Part shown: piece by piece, positions 63,400 to 64,000 of the stretch
Position numbering within the stretch: the stretch's first letter is position 1
Layout: every line of letters starts with the position of its first letter
Origin: Gari tellinella
Taxonomy: Eukaryota > Mollusca > Bivalvia > Cardiida > Psammobiidae
Direction of reading: 5' to 3'
DNA length: 64,000 nt
Assembly: GCA_922989275.2 (NCBI GenBank)
Contig: OV277857.1
Coordinates: forward strand, 5,456,001-5,520,000
Translations under genes and position numbers: made by a program
The notes under the pieces: generated by a model
What the model was told of the DNA's origin: nothing
Database searches by the model: none
What the model saw: the letters and a program-made list of their open reading frames with translations, nothing else

Positions 63400-63490
63400 T
63401 GTGCAGCGCTCCCTCTCTACAACACTCAATGGGAGATACAACTTCCGTGTGTTGTTCGGAGGAAGTCTTTATAGGGAACATGCGAACATA
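63400..63490. repeat. MITE family I, fragment
   Basis: GCAGCGCTCCCTCTCTACAA and GTGTTGTTCGGAGGAAGTC. Confidence 0.45.
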
Positions 63491-63607
63491 CATAGACAAT
63501 ATTTAGGAACAGAGTTGGTAAGAAAGAGATATACTATTGAGTTTCCCTCGTTGTTGATTTGCTGAACAGTTAGGCATGTGTCTAGCGGTCTTCCAGAAGA
63601 AAATATA

Positions 63608-63954
63608 CAGTGCTCCCTCTCTACAACGACACCAAACGGGAGACAAAGTATGTGCGTTGTTCCGAGGGAGTCGTTATAGGGAGGGTAATTTGCTTATTCT
63701 TGCAAACAGATTGAATCCAGAGCATGCGGCGTATGATCTGTATTCAAGCTGTTTGTCACTCGTCGTTAAGTATTTTTTTCTACCAGAATGTCCATTATGT
63801 AACTTTGAGAAACACAGAAGACGACATTTTTAATCAGACGACATTGCAGCCGTATATAGGTTTTACATAATTGTCTTGTTTGGGGGAAGAATGGCAATCG
63901 TTGTTGTAATGATGGAATCGTTGTTGAGACGAACGTTGTAGAAAGGGAGCACTG
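63608..63954. repeat. MITE family I containing a beta hairpin
   Basis: CAGTGCTCCCTCTCTACAAC to GTAGAAAGGGAGCACTG; degraded beta hairpin GCAAACAGATTGAATCCAGA / GATCTGTATTCAAGCTGTTT at 63700-63760. Confidence 0.7.
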
Positions 63955-64000
63955 AAGTATCAGTGTTAATACTACAGTGGTTAGATATAGAACAAAAGCA

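Overview
This is a stretch of animal genome. It is AT-rich, has GT-AG introns, contains one well-conserved multi-exon gene and one partial multi-exon gene, and is extremely dense in short foldback DNA transposons (MITEs). The repeat types (tRNA-derived SINE with a Meta/RUDI-like centre, arrays of about 160-bp monomers ending in an AGCTCACCTGAGC-type module, CAGGG-ended elements) suggest a mollusc, most likely a bivalve. The species assignment is an inference from repeat style. All element families named A-K here are my own labels.

Layout. (1) 245-14131, minus strand: the first seven coding exons (357 codons, every splice phase consistent) of a HEAT/ARM-repeat protein. Its 3' part lies beyond the left edge. 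Its introns hold a decayed retroelement with a restriction-like endonuclease, MITEs, a tandem array of about 165-bp units (6.4-8.15 kb), an alternating tRNA-like/hairpin array (9.3-10.2 kb) and two CAGGG-ended transposons. (2) 14132-14484: a 353-bp gap between two divergent start codons, probably a bidirectional promoter. (3) 14485-34498, plus strand: RNF216 (TRIAD3), an RBR E3 ubiquitin ligase. I can assemble it end to end as nine coding exons, 843 codons plus stop, starting with a coding exon that contributes only 4 nt. Its first intron carries a dead jockey/CR1-like LINE split by a 412-bp foldback element with a 9-bp target duplication. Later introns hold many nested MITEs. (4) 34.5-64 kb: no convincing gene. 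It holds a 2.7-kb TIR element with an internal array, a second array of about 160-bp units, at least 17 copies of MITE family D, a 0.8-kb direct segmental duplication, and many other MITEs and long hairpins.

MITE families, by termini. A: CAGTAAAACCTCTCTATT ends, flanking TA. B: TTAACCC[AT]TTACCCCATAG ends, TTAA target. C: TTAACTC[AT]TT ends, TTAA target. D: CAGTGGAGAATCTGTTATTC ends, TA target. E: TTAACCCTTTCACT ends, TTAA. F and J: CAGGGCTCCAGATAA and CAGGSCTRCCAT ends, 6-bp flanking repeats. G: CAGTCGAACTTCGATATC ends. I: CAGTGCTCCCTCTCTACAAC ends. The most unusual property is that these families, with unrelated ends and different target sites, share just two central hairpin cassettes. One (alpha) is in A and B; the other (beta) is in C, D, E and I.

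The two genes are not obviously in one pathway. Their relation is positional: head to head over a short intergenic gap. Everything else is mobile or derived from mobile DNA. No CRISPR, rRNA, functional tRNA or bacterial-type feature is present.
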